This document shows, piece by piece, positions 11,321 to 19,655 of a DNA stretch of 64,000 nt. Source of the stretch: JBDTSW01 sp963782605 (lineage in GTDB: Bacteria > Actinomycetota > Thermoleophilia > Solirubrobacterales > 70-9); NCBI GenBank assembly GCA_963782605.1, contig CAWAKK010000002.1:1-64000 (forward strand), given 5' to 3'. How positions within the stretch are numbered: the first letter of the stretch is position 1; every line of letters starts with the position of its first letter. The position numbers and the translations under genes are program-made. A model generated the notes under the pieces. It was given only the letters and a program-made list of their open reading frames with translations. It was not told where the DNA came from and ran no database searches.

Positions 11321-11431
11321 GGGAAGGAAATGCCGCGGCGCCCGCGGTTTGGAAGCATCGGCGGCGCATGCATCGTCGCCGCAGGCGCGAAGATCGCGCC
11401 TCGCGCGACACTCAGCGCAGGAAATGCGCGG

Positions 11432-11856
11432 CTACTGACGCTGGAGAGCCCTCAAGTGCTCGACCAGGGCATCGATGCGCGCCTTCACCGCCTTCTCGCT
11501 CGGACCCCTCGGTGGAGCGCTTGAAGGCGTCGCCCCAGATGGGCATGTCGGGACCGCCATGTCCCTTGATGGGATCGCGGCCGTCGATCATGCGATGCAC
11601 CCGGTCGGCGTCGAACTTCCCGCCGCTGCGCTTGGCGAGCACGGTGAGGTCGGGCGGCGCGTGGCGCAGGTTCCCTGCCAGCGGCCCGTCGCCCTTCGCG
11701 TCCACGCCGTGACAGACGGCGCAGTAGGTCTTGTATATGGCCGCTCCGTCGTGCCGGCGGACGAACGGACTCCGCGGTCTGCTGGGCCGTCGCCGCCGTG
11801 GCGGCGAAGACCGACGCCGCGCTCGCCGCCCCGATGAACCATCTCATTCGCGTCAT
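11432..11856 (-). pseudogene. Small c-type cytochrome with signal peptide, frameshifted
   Basis: The start ATG at 11856 gives MTRMRWFIGAASAASVFAAT followed by ATAQQ, a Sec signal peptide with a likely cleavage after ATA. After a frame change near 11,750 the sequence reads AAIYKTYCAVCHGVDAKGDG, with the CXXCH haem-c site, then GPLAGNLRHAPPDLTVLAKR and HRMIDGRDPIKGHGGPDMPI (distal Met region). A second frame change near 11,510 restores the ending SEKAVKARIDALVEHLRALQ with stop TAG at 11432-11434. About 140 residues suit a mono-haem periplasmic electron carrier. A homologous ending in the third frame shows that the frame changes are most likely sequence errors. Confidence 0.68.
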
Positions 11857-11884
11857 CTCATCCTCCTTCGTCCGAAGGCGGCGT

Positions 11885-12310
11885 TCAGGACCCCACGGCG
11901 GTGCGCGCGGCGTGGACGATCACGCGGCGCCCGATGCTGCGCTCGACCGCGAAACGCGCGGCCCCGACCTGGAGGACGAGCTCGGGCCGGCGCTGGTCGA
12001 CGCGCACCTCGGCGCCCGCGCCGAGGCCCAGGTGCGCGAGCCTCACCTGCAGGGCGGCATCGCCTTCGACCTGCGCCACCACGCACGTCGTCCCGGTGGC
12101 GACATCGTCCAGGGTGGCCGGGCCGGGTGTGGTCACGGGACGCCGGTGCAGCCGGCGCTTCACCCAGGCCAGCAGCCGCGACTCCCGCGGGAACTGATAG
12201 CCGCAGCGCCAGCAGCTCATGAGGTCGCAGCTCCAGGCCAGCGGGCAGCTCGCGCAACCGCTGCCGCCGCCCGCGACACCAGCCCCGCACAGCGGGCACC
12301 GGCAGCTCAT
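11885..12310 (-). CDS. feoA: Cys-rich FeoA-domain protein
   Basis: A 141-aa protein. Residues 1-40 hold CxxC motifs (CPLC at 5-8, CASC at 19-22, CWRC at 33-36) plus single Cys residues, resembling a zinc-ribbon or Fe-S platform. From about residue 60 (TTPGPATLDDVATGTTCVVA, LQVRLAHLGLGAGAEVRVDQ) it is an SH3-like FeoA domain, which binds the FeoB GTPase and supports ferrous iron uptake. It overlaps the feoB stop by ATGA, so the two are translationally coupled, with feoB first. Ordinary FeoA is about 75-85 aa and lacks the Cys-rich head, which is the unusual feature. FeoC-like iron-sulfur regulation is one possible role for the head; this is inference. Confidence 0.75.
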   Translation of the reverse strand: MSCRCPLCGAGVAGGGSGCASCPLAWSCDLMSCWRCGYQFPRESRLLAWVKRRLHRRPVTTPGPATLDDVATGTTCVVAQVEGDAALQVRLAHLGLGAGAEVRVDQRRPELVLQVGAARFAVERSIGRRVIVHAARTAVGS

Positions 12311-14274
12311 GCCATGGCCTCCACCGCCGCGCGCAGCAGCGCGCCGGTGCCGAGGGCGAAACATACCACGAAGGCCATCACCGCCAGCGCCGTCGTCCAT
12401 CCCCGCTCGCGGGCGATCATCAGGAAGCTCGCGAAGCACGGGATGAACAGGGTCACCGTCACCGTGGCCACCAGCGCCTGCACGGGATCGAGCTGGCCCT
12501 GCTCGGCGAGGCGGAAGAGCCCCGCGGCGCCGAAGTCGCGCCGCAGGAATCCGGCCACGAACGCGGTGGCCGCCGAAGGCGGCAGCCCGAGCAGGCCCGT
12601 GACGACGGGCTCGCCGAATCGCGCCACGGCTCCGAGCGCGCCCACGCGATCGGCCACGAAGAGGATGACGGTCCCGGCCACGAACAGCGGCACCGCCTCC
12701 TTCAGGTACCACTCCACGCGGCCGAGGGTCTTGTTGAGGACGTTGCCCAGCGTCGGCAGGCGCAGCGGCGGCAGGTCGATGACCAGCTCGCTCGACTCCC
12801 CGGGCAGCGCGCGCGCGGCCAGCCAGCCCACGATCAGGATGGACATCGCCATCACCGCCAACCACAGAACGGTGGCGGCAAGCGGGAGCGGCGCCAGCAG
12901 GATCATCACCACCGCGAGCTGCGCGGAGCACGGGACGCCGAGGGCGAGGAGGAGGATCGCGATCATCCGCTCCTTCCGCGTCTCCAGCACGCGCGTGGTC
13001 AGGGTGGCCATGGTTCCGCAGCCGAGGCCCAGCACCATGGGCAGCACGGCCTTGCCGTTGAGTCCGATGCTGCGCAGCACGCGGTTGGACAGCACGGCCA
13101 GGCGCGGCAGGTACCCGGAGTCCTCGAGGACCGCAAAGGCCACGAAGAAGGTGCTGACGATGGGCAGGATCAGGGCCAGGGCATAGGCGAAGGCCATGGT
13201 GACGATCCCGTAGGGGCCGACGAGCAGGTCACGCGCCCAGGCCCACGGCACCACCGCGTCGGCCAGGCGGATGGCCAGGGGCGAGATGACCCCGGCGAAC
13301 AGCCCGTCCTCCAGCAGGTCCACGAGCACGCCCGCGCCGAGCTTGGCGACGAACGCGTAGACCAGCACGAGCACCGCGGCCAGGATGGGATAGCCCCATG
13401 TCGGATGGACGGTCAGCGCTTCGAGGCGTTCGGCCAGGCGCAGGCGCCGCCGTGCGGCCGGACGCGGAGCGGACTCCCGGGCGAGGCGGTCCGCTTCGGC
13501 AAGACGGACCCTGGCGATCGCGCACGCCGCGGGCTCCACCATCGCCCCCGCCAGATCGGCGCGCGCGGACTCGACGTGGGCGCGGCCGTGCGACGTCAGT
13601 CGCGGCCACAGCCAATCCAGGTCGGTGCCGGCCAGGGCCAGCAGAGCCAGGCCGCGGGGGGCCACGCGCCTTTTCGGCATGTACGGAAGGAGCGACGCGA
13701 GCGCCTGCTCCACCTCGGGGGGATAGGCCACGCACGCGGTGGAAGGACGGGCGCGGGACAGCGCCTCGCGGACGCCGCCCAGGCCGACGCCGCGCGTGGC
13801 CACCGTCGGCACCACGTCCACCCCCAGGCGGAACGCCAGCAGCTCGAGGTCCGGCTCGAGGCCGTCCGCCTCCGCCTCGTCCATCATGTTCGCGCACACC
13901 GCGAAAGGCACGCCCATCTCCGCGAGCTGCAGGGCGAGGGCGATCCCCCGGCGCAGGTCCTTGGCGTCGGCCACCACCGCCGCCGCGCGGACGTTCCGGT
14001 CGAGCAACACGTCGCGGGTGACCCGCTCCTCCTCCGAGAGCGGGATGAGCGACGACGTGCCCGGGGTGTCGAGCACGAGCACGCGGGCGCCGTCCACCAT
14101 CGCGTGCGCGGAGCTCACGTCCACGGTCGTGCCGGGGTAGTTGGACACCGTCGCGTAGCGCCCGGTGAGGGCGCCGAACAGCGCGCTCTTGCCCACGTTT
14201 GCCGTCCCTACCAGGACGACGATCGCGTCGCTCGCGCCCGCAAAGGCCGGCCGCGGCAGGACGAGAACGCTCAT
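12307..14274 (-). CDS. feoB: Ferrous iron transport protein B
   Basis: An intact 655-aa ORF. The N-terminal G domain shows G1 GTANVGKS (23-30), G2 NYPGTT (45-50), G3 DTPG (69-72) and G4 NMMD (129-132). The C-terminal half is a polytopic membrane domain with the two Gate-type repeats, including GLGCGTMATLTTRVLETRKE and GVPCSAQLAVV, whose conserved Cys residues line the Fe2+ path in FeoB. It imports Fe2+ across the inner membrane using GTP. The start at 14274 overlaps the malic enzyme stop (ATGA). The G1 motif has Thr-Ala-Asn-Val between the glycines, whereas PNXGK is more usual. A longer minus-strand open frame extends upstream but only reads through malic enzyme sequence. Confidence 0.88.
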   Translation of the reverse strand: MSVLVLPRPAFAGASDAIVVLVGTANVGKSALFGALTGRYATVSNYPGTTVDVSSAHAMVDGARVLVLDTPGTSSLIPLSEEERVTRDVLLDRNVRAAAVVADAKDLRRGIALALQLAEMGVPFAVCANMMDEAEADGLEPDLELLAFRLGVDVVPTVATRGVGLGGVREALSRARPSTACVAYPPEVEQALASLLPYMPKRRVAPRGLALLALAGTDLDWLWPRLTSHGRAHVESARADLAGAMVEPAACAIARVRLAEADRLARESAPRPAARRRLRLAERLEALTVHPTWGYPILAAVLVLVYAFVAKLGAGVLVDLLEDGLFAGVISPLAIRLADAVVPWAWARDLLVGPYGIVTMAFAYALALILPIVSTFFVAFAVLEDSGYLPRLAVLSNRVLRSIGLNGKAVLPMVLGLGCGTMATLTTRVLETRKERMIAILLLALGVPCSAQLAVVMILLAPLPLAATVLWLAVMAMSILIVGWLAARALPGESSELVIDLPPLRLPTLGNVLNKTLGRVEWYLKEAVPLFVAGTVILFVADRVGALGAVARFGEPVVTGLLGLPPSAATAFVAGFLRRDFGAAGLFRLAEQGQLDPVQALVATVTVTLFIPCFASFLMIARERGWTTALAVMAFVVCFALGTGALLRAAVEAMA

Positions 14275-16025
14275 TCGAAGTGAGCGGGCACCGCGCACGC
14301 GGCGGCGGGCGCGGACGCACGCTCGGGGGCGAGCACCAGCTCCGGATAGACCGGCTCCCACATGGCACGGGCCACGGCGCCGGGGATCGCGCTGTTCTCG
14401 TATGGCAGGCCGACACAGGCCTGGCGCGCCTCGCGCACCACGGCTTCCGCCACGCTCGCGGTGACCGCGCGGAGGTCGCGGATGCGGGGGTACAGGCTCC
14501 CCGCGTCGAGGTCGCCGGCGGTTACGCATCGCGCCAGCGCTTCCGCGGCGGCGAGGAACATCTCGTCGGTCACCATGTACGCGCGGCTCACCAGCGCGCC
14601 CAGGCCCACGCCGGGGAACACGAAGGCGTTGTTGGCCTGGCCGATGCGCGTCGGCCGCTCGCCGCGCGCGACGGGCTCGAACGGGCTGCCCGTCGCCACC
14701 AGGGCCCGCCCTCCGGTCCAGCTCGAGGACGTCCGCCGGCACGGCCTCGCTCTTCGAAGTGGGATTCGACAGGGGCAGGATCACCGGACGCTCGACGTGG
14801 GCCGCCACGGCGCGGATCACCGCCTCGTCGAACACGCCCGGCTGCCCCGACGCGCCGATCAACACCGTGGGCTCGAAGGCATTGATCACGTCGAGCAGTG
14901 CCCGGCGTCCGCCCGCGAGGCCGCGGCGGGCCGCCAGCTCCGCCGGCCAGGCAAACGGGCGCTTGTGCGCGTCGGCGATGGGCGTGTCGTCGACCAGCAG
15001 GCCCTGGCTGTCGATGACGGCGATGGATTCGCAAGGTGTCCGCGACGCTCCGTTCCTGTCTCATGAGCGCGATGCGCAGGAGCTGCGCGATACCGACCCC
15101 GGCGGCGCCGCCGCCGAGGATGACGATGCGCTCGCCGGCCAGCCGCCGCCCGGTGACGCGCTCGGAGGTGAGGACCCCGGCCAGCACCACGGCCGCCGTG
15201 CCCTGGATGTCGTCGTTGAAGCTGGGCAGGTCCGCCGGTGGCGCTCGAGGAGGTGGAACGCGTTCGCCTTCTTGAAGTCCTCCCACTGCAGGACGACGTC
15301 GGGGAAGGTGGACTTCACCGCGGCCACGAACTCGTCGACCAGCGACGTCGTACTCGGCTCCGCGCAGCCGCGGCGCGCGCCACCCGAGGTACAGCTGGTC
15401 GGCCAGCAGCTCCTCGTTGTCGGTGCCGACGTCGAGGCTCACCGGGAGCGTGCGTCGCGGGATGGACGCCCGCCGCCGCCACGTAGATCGCGAGCTTTCC
15501 GACCGGGATCCCCATCCCCCCGCTCCCAGATCCCCCAGGCCGAGGATCCTCTCGTTGTCGGTGACCACGACGAGGCGCACGCTGCGTGGGGCATGGCGGA
15601 GCACGCTCGCGATCCGGCCGCGGTGCCCGGGCGTGATCCACACTCCGCGTCCCCGGCGGAAGATGTGGCTGAACTCCGCGCACGCCTCGCCGACGGTGGG
15701 CGTGTAGACGATCGGCAGCAGCTCCTCGAGGTGGTCGGCGAGCACGCGGTAGAAGAGCGTGCTCGTTGCGGTCCTGCAGCGCGGCCATGCCGATGTAGCG
15801 CTCGAGGGCCGTGGGCTTGCGCGCGACGTTCCGGTAGGCCCGCTCGGCCTGCTCGGCGAGGGTCGAGACCGCGTGCGGGAGCAGGCCGGTCAGGCCGAAC
15901 TGCTCGCGCTCCTCGGGGGTGAACGCGGTGCCCTTGTTGAGCATGGGGTGCCGGAGGAGGTCGGCGCCCCGGCTGCGCACCTCCGCCATGATCAAGGACG
16001 GCCCCCGATTGGACGTTTTCTCCAT
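14271..16025 (-). pseudogene. NAD-dependent malic enzyme, frameshifted
   Basis: The start region contains SRGADLLRHPMLNKGTAFT and EREQFGLTGLLPHAVSTLAE, typical of SfcA/MaeA-type malic enzymes. These continue with ALERYIGMAALQDRNE, LPIVYTPTVGEACAEFSHIF, RGVWITPGHRGRIASVLR, VVVTDNERILGLGDLG, FNDDIQGTAAVVLAGVLTS, INAFEPTVLIGASGQPGVFD, ILPLSNPTSKSEAVPADVL and RIGQANNAFVFPGVGLGALV. The enzyme decarboxylates malate to pyruvate with NAD+. The 585-codon span matches the family's usual 560-590. About five frame changes interrupt it, while its neighbours feoB and the flavoprotein gene are intact. It lies 10 bp downstream of the flavoprotein gene. Confidence 0.78.
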
Positions 16026-16035
16026 GACACCCTCC

Positions 16036-17025
16036 TCATTCCGGGAAGCGTTGCAGGGCGAGGATCGCGGTCGCCCGCTCGTAGGTCGCGGCGTCGGGGC
16101 AGGCCTGGAGGTCCATGGTCCCGCGCAGGCTCCCGATCGACTCGTAGCCGTGGCGGCTCATCCACTCCGCCATGGCCGTGCGCACGTCGCGCAGGTGGCC
16201 CGGGCCGCGGGCGAGGATCGCGGACACCATCTGCACGACCCGCGCCCCCGCCATCAGCGCCTTGACGGCCGCCATTTCGTCGTGAACCCCTCCCGTGGCC
16301 GCGAGGGGGATGCGCAGGCGGCACGAGAGAATGGCCAGCCAGCGCAAGCGCAGGGGGAGCTCGGTCGTGCGCGAGAGCGCGAGCGGAGGCACCGAGGCCA
16401 TCGTCCAGGGGTCGAGGTCGGGCGCCGGGGCGCGATTGAACAGGACGAGGGCGCCGGCTCCTGCATCCTGTATCGCCTCCGCGAGGAGGGCGAGCCCGCT
16501 GAAGAAAGGGGGCAGCTTGACCGCCAACGGGAGGCTCACCGCGGCGCGCGTGGCGCGAACCGTCTCGACCAGCGCGGCCTCGATGTCCGCCGACGACCGC
16601 GACACTTCGGCCCCCCCTGGCTGCAGGTTCAGCTCGATGGCGTCGGCGCCGATGGATTCGAGCAGCGGCGCGTACTCCAGCCAGCGCCCGGGCCCGCAGC
16701 CATTGAGGGACGCGATGACCGGGATGCCGAGCGCGGCCTTCAGCGCGGCGAGATGCTCGAGGTACGCGTCCGGGGTCATCACGTAGGACCGCGAGGGCAG
16801 GGCGAACGCGGCGTTCCACGAAACCGAGCGGCCCTCCTCGGAGGGACGGTACGCGCCGACGTTCTCGTGGACGATCTGCTCGGCGAAGAGCGAGCGCATC
16901 ACCAGGGCCGCCGCGCCCGCGTCCTCGAGGCGCCGGGCCATGTCGAGGTCGTCGGTGAGCGGGGACGCGCCGACCACGAGCGGGTGTGGCAGCGGCAGGC
17001 CGAGATATTCCGTTTTCAGGTCCAC
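16036..17025 (-). CDS. Dihydroorotate-dehydrogenase-like flavoprotein (catalytic Cys loop missing)
   Basis: The GTG start at 17025 is chosen because GGAGG lies 5 nt upstream. The 329-aa TIM-barrel protein begins MDLKTEYLGLPLPHPLVVGA and keeps FMN-site features such as VIASLNGC, LPLAVKLPPFFSGLALL, AGALVLFNRAP, PLAATGGVHDEMAAVKALMA and GARVVQMVSAIL. The active-site loop, NXSCPN in class 1 and Ser-containing in class 2 DHODs, reads ELNLQPGGAE here, so the usual base is absent. Such DHOD-like proteins occur beside 2-oxoacid oxidoreductases in several anaerobe-related lineages, and I doubt a role in pyrimidine synthesis. It leads the minus-strand series; the gene on the other side is divergent. 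Confidence 0.78.
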   Translation of the reverse strand: MDLKTEYLGLPLPHPLVVGASPLTDDLDMARRLEDAGAAALVMRSLFAEQIVHENVGAYRPSEEGRSVSWNAAFALPSRSYVMTPDAYLEHLAALKAALGIPVIASLNGCGPGRWLEYAPLLESIGADAIELNLQPGGAEVSRSSADIEAALVETVRATRAAVSLPLAVKLPPFFSGLALLAEAIQDAGAGALVLFNRAPAPDLDPWTMASVPPLALSRTTELPLRLRWLAILSCRLRIPLAATGGVHDEMAAVKALMAGARVVQMVSAILARGPGHLRDVRTAMAEWMSRHGYESIGSLRGTMDLQACPDAATYERATAILALQRFPE

Positions 17026-17255
17026 GCGAACCTCCACAATGCCGTTCGTACACACAACCCGCGTGCCATGTCGGGAAGGCCCTCGGCGGCGGGTTTCCGG
17101 CCGCACGCGGGGGCGAGCGCCGCAAGTCTTGCGTGGCCGGGGCTCGCTGCGCGCACATCAGGCGTCCCGCCGGGCGCCCCGGCCGCCATTCCCGCGCCTC
17201 GCTCATGGCACGCGGGTTGCCCTTCTTCCTCCCGGCGAGTCAGCGAGGAGGACCG
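17026..17255. other. Divergent intergenic region, about 230 nt
   Basis: This gap separates the start codons of the DHOD-like gene (minus) and the hemerythrin gene (plus). It should hold two promoters. I see the two Shine-Dalgarno sites at its edges (CCTCC at about 17,031 for the minus gene, GAGGAGGA at 17,245-17,252 for the plus gene) but no convincing -10/-35 pairs or operator repeats. Confidence 0.4.
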
Positions 17256-17960
17256 ATGCCCAGGACGATGCCGTCCGCCACCGTCGTCGATGTCGTGACC
17301 GCCGCCGCCGCGAGCTCCGACGTCCTCGCTGCGTTCGATGCGCTTTCCCCCGGGGAGGCGCTCCTGCTGCGGACGGTCGCCCGCCCCGAGGCGCACCTGC
17401 GCACGCTGCGGGAAATGCGCGCGGGCGCCTACGAGTGGACGCCGCTGCTCGAGGGTCCCGGCCACTGGGAAGTGGAGGTCCACAAGCGGAACGTGCCCCC
17501 CGGCACGCGACGCGGCGTGACGGAGGCCCTCGCCTGGGACCACGACCGCCTGGATGCCATCGAGCAGGCGGCGACCGGGGCCTGGGTCGAGGGAGAAACG
17601 CGCGCCGCGGCACGGCTGCACCTCCAGTTCGTCTCGGGCCTGCACCGCCACATCCGGTTCGAGGAGAGCGTGCTGTTCCCGGAGTTCGAGCGCGTTTCCG
17701 GGACGGCCCCGGACCGCGGCCCCACGGCGGCGATGCGGGTCGAGCACGCCGAGATCCAGGCGCTGCTCGAGGAGGTGGGCCTGGCGGCGGCCAGCGGCGT
17801 ACGCCCCGCGGAGATGACCCGCGCTGACCTGAAGGCGCTGCTCCACCAGCACGACCTCAAGGAGGAAAACGTCCTCTACCCGATGCTCGACCGTGCGCTG
17901 AACGCGCAGGACACCGACGCGCTGGTGTTCCGTTTCCAGGCCATGGACCCTCCGCAATGA
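17256..17960 (+). CDS. DUF2249-hemerythrin (HHE) domain protein
   Basis: A 234-aa protein whose ATG follows GAGGAGGACCG. Residues 10-75 (DVLAAFDALSPGEALLLRTV, HLRTLREMRAGAYEWTPLLE) match DUF2249, a small alpha-beta domain often joined to hemerythrins. Residues 95-225 are an HHE four-helix bundle with candidate diiron ligands in LAWDHDRLD, GLHRHIRFEESVLFPEFE, RVEHAEIQALLEE and LLHQHDLKEENVLYPMLD. Such proteins bind O2, NO or iron and are linked to nitrosative or oxygen sensing; the ligand is not determinable here. The stop overlaps the radical SAM start (ATGA), so the pair is probably an operon. Confidence 0.85.
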   Translation: MPRTMPSATVVDVVTAAAASSDVLAAFDALSPGEALLLRTVARPEAHLRTLREMRAGAYEWTPLLEGPGHWEVEVHKRNVPPGTRRGVTEALAWDHDRLDAIEQAATGAWVEGETRAAARLHLQFVSGLHRHIRFEESVLFPEFERVSGTAPDRGPTAAMRVEHAEIQALLEEVGLAAASGVRPAEMTRADLKALLHQHDLKEENVLYPMLDRALNAQDTDALVFRFQAMDPPQ

Positions 17961-19199
17961 CCGCGCCTCCGGCCGCCGTCGGCAACCCGGCCCTGCTGAA
18001 GCTCGACCTGTACTGCCAGGGCATGCGGCTCGACGAGTCCTGCTTCATCGAGAAGGATGGCGGGCGCGGAAGATCCTGCGCACCCGCGCCGGCCTGGGCA
18101 GCGGGCTCGAGCTCATCCTCCCCGGGGGCTGTGGACCAACGTCCCGGTCACGGAGGCGCTTCGCGCACGCGGTCCCCGTACACGCTGCACAGCGACGGAC
18201 GGGCGCTACCGGCTGCGACACGGGGCCGACGGTGGCGCCGGTCGACACTCTCGCCGCGGCCGGCGTGGTACGACGGACGAAGACCAGCACGCGGCAAGCC
18301 CATGACGCCGCATCGGCACGCTGCAGGGCACGTATCTCGGCATCTATCCGGCGAAGGTCTGCGACTACTGGACCGAGAAGCCCCGGAGGTCCAACTGCAA
18401 GTTCTGCTCGGTGGGGCTCAACCTCGGCGTCGACGACGCCGACGAGAAGTCGGTGGACGAGGTGCTGGAGGTCGTCCACGCCGCGCGCCGCGAGTCCGGC
18501 ATCACGTACGTCGACTTCAACACCGGCCACTACGAGGGCGACACCTATCTCGACATCCTCGAGCCCTACATCAGGCGCATCAAGGCGCGAGACGGGCCTG
18601 CTGGTCGGCGTGCAGACGCCGCCGCATCGCGACCTGACGCGCTACGACGCGCTGCGCGCGATGGGCGTCAATCGCGTCTCGTTCTGCTTCGAGATCTTCG
18701 ACCGGAAGATCTTCGCGAGATCTGCCCCGGCAAGCACCGCGAGTACGGCCTCGACGCGCTACCTGGAGGCGGTCGCGCTACTGCGCGCGGCTGGCGCGCA
18801 GGGCCCGCGCACGAGCCCTGGGTCACGAACGGCGAGATCATCGCCGGCCTCGAGCCGCCGGAGTCGTCGATCGCGCGCCATCGACTGGATCGTCGTCGGT
18901 GGGCGCGATCCCGACGGTCTGCGTCTTCCGGCCGCTGATCGGGACCGACATGCAGGACGTGCCGCCGCCGCGCACGGAGGACCTGGTGCCGGTCTTCCGC
19001 GCGGCTCTACGAGGCGTGCATGGAGAACGGGCTGCCGATCGGCTGCGCGCCCGACATCAACGTGAGCCTCGTGCTGCTGCCCGAGGAGTGCCGCTCCCTG
19101 AGCCCGCGCCGCTTCCCGATGCAGACGCTGAAGCTGAAGCGATCGGCGCCGCGGTGCGCCGGATGATGACGCGCGCGGCTGGCCGCGGCGGACGCCTGA
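17957..19199 (+). pseudogene. Radical SAM protein with wide Cys spacing, frameshifted
   Basis: Begins MTAPPAAVGNPALLKLDLYC at an ATG overlapping the hemerythrin stop. Pieces in successive frames read GTYLGIYPAKVCDYW, then RSNCKFCSVGLNLGVDD, EVVHAARRESGITYVDFNTG, HYEGDTYLDILEPYIRRIKA, GLLVGVQTPPHRDLTRYDAL, RAMGVNRVSFCFEIFDRKIF, CPGKHREYGLDA, EPWVTNGEIIAGLEPPESSI, AIPTVCVFRPLIGTDMQ and LLPEECRSLSPRRFPMQ. The cluster cysteines are C-X11-C-X2-C instead of the usual CX3CX2C. The substrate is unknown to me. The stop is TGA at 19197-19199 in the third frame. At least five frame changes occur. Confidence 0.65.
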
Positions 19200-19210
19200 A
19201 GGAGGACGCC

Positions 19211-19282
19211 ATGCTGAACATGGGCGAGATCACGGGACTTGCAGCGGCCGGCGCGCTCGTCGCGCTCGGGTTCCGGCGGTGA
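19211..19282 (+). pseudogene. Start of an unidentified membrane-anchored gene, cut by the contig join
   Basis: A strong GGAGG lies 5-9 nt before ATG 19211, and the radical SAM stop is 11 nt upstream, so a new gene clearly starts here. It reads MLNMGEITGLAAAGALVALG then FRR and stops. Residues 5-20 look like a transmembrane or signal segment. The open frame ends exactly where endonuclease IV homology begins in another frame, so the stop is probably an artefact of the sequence join. Function cannot be guessed. Confidence 0.4.
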
Positions 19283-19655
19283 GAACGCGGTCGCCCGTCG
19301 GGCATCGGCCCTCGAGCAGCTCTGGGAGGCGGTCTCTGCGGCGAAGACCGAAGTCGAGGTGGGCTTCTGCTTCGACACCTGCCATGCCCACGCCGCCGGT
19401 GAGGACCTTGCGGACGTCGTCGAGCGCATGCGGGCGATCACCGGGCGCCTCGACCTCTGCCATGCAAACGATTCCCGCGACCCACCGGGAACGGGGGCGG
19501 ACCGCCACACCAACTTCGGCGAGGGCCAGATCGACCCCGACGCGCTGCGTCACATGATCCGAGCCTGCGAGGCGCCCGTGATCGTGGAAACGCCGGCCGC
19601 GGGCCACCCCGCGGACCTTGAGTTCGTGCGCGAGGCGCTGGCCGCGCCTCAGTAG
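19275..19655 (+). pseudogene. nfo: Deoxyribonuclease IV (endonuclease IV), C-terminal fragment
   Basis: Only the last 126 or so residues of a normally 270-285-residue AP endonuclease are present. GFCFDTCHAHAAGED holds the metal-binding Asp and His, LDLCHANDS the next His and Asp, and ADRHTNFGEGQIDP plus VIVETPA the remaining zinc ligands. Homology starts abruptly at GGENAVARR near 19,275, with no initiation codon or ribosome-binding site, immediately after the truncated left-segment gene. The protein would incise DNA at abasic sites. The truncation coincides with the proposed join between genomes. Its stop overlaps the cdsA stop convergently. Confidence 0.75.

Noticed and set aside
9512..11524. 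670-aa plus-strand open frame opposite korA
   Set aside because: It mirrors an intact, well-conserved gene and has low-complexity Arg/Ala/Gly composition. It is a GC-rich antisense shadow.
12307..14889. Apparent 860-aa fusion of malic enzyme and FeoB
   Set aside because: The extra N-terminal part reads out-of-frame malic enzyme sequence. FeoB has its own start at 14274 with ATGA coupling.
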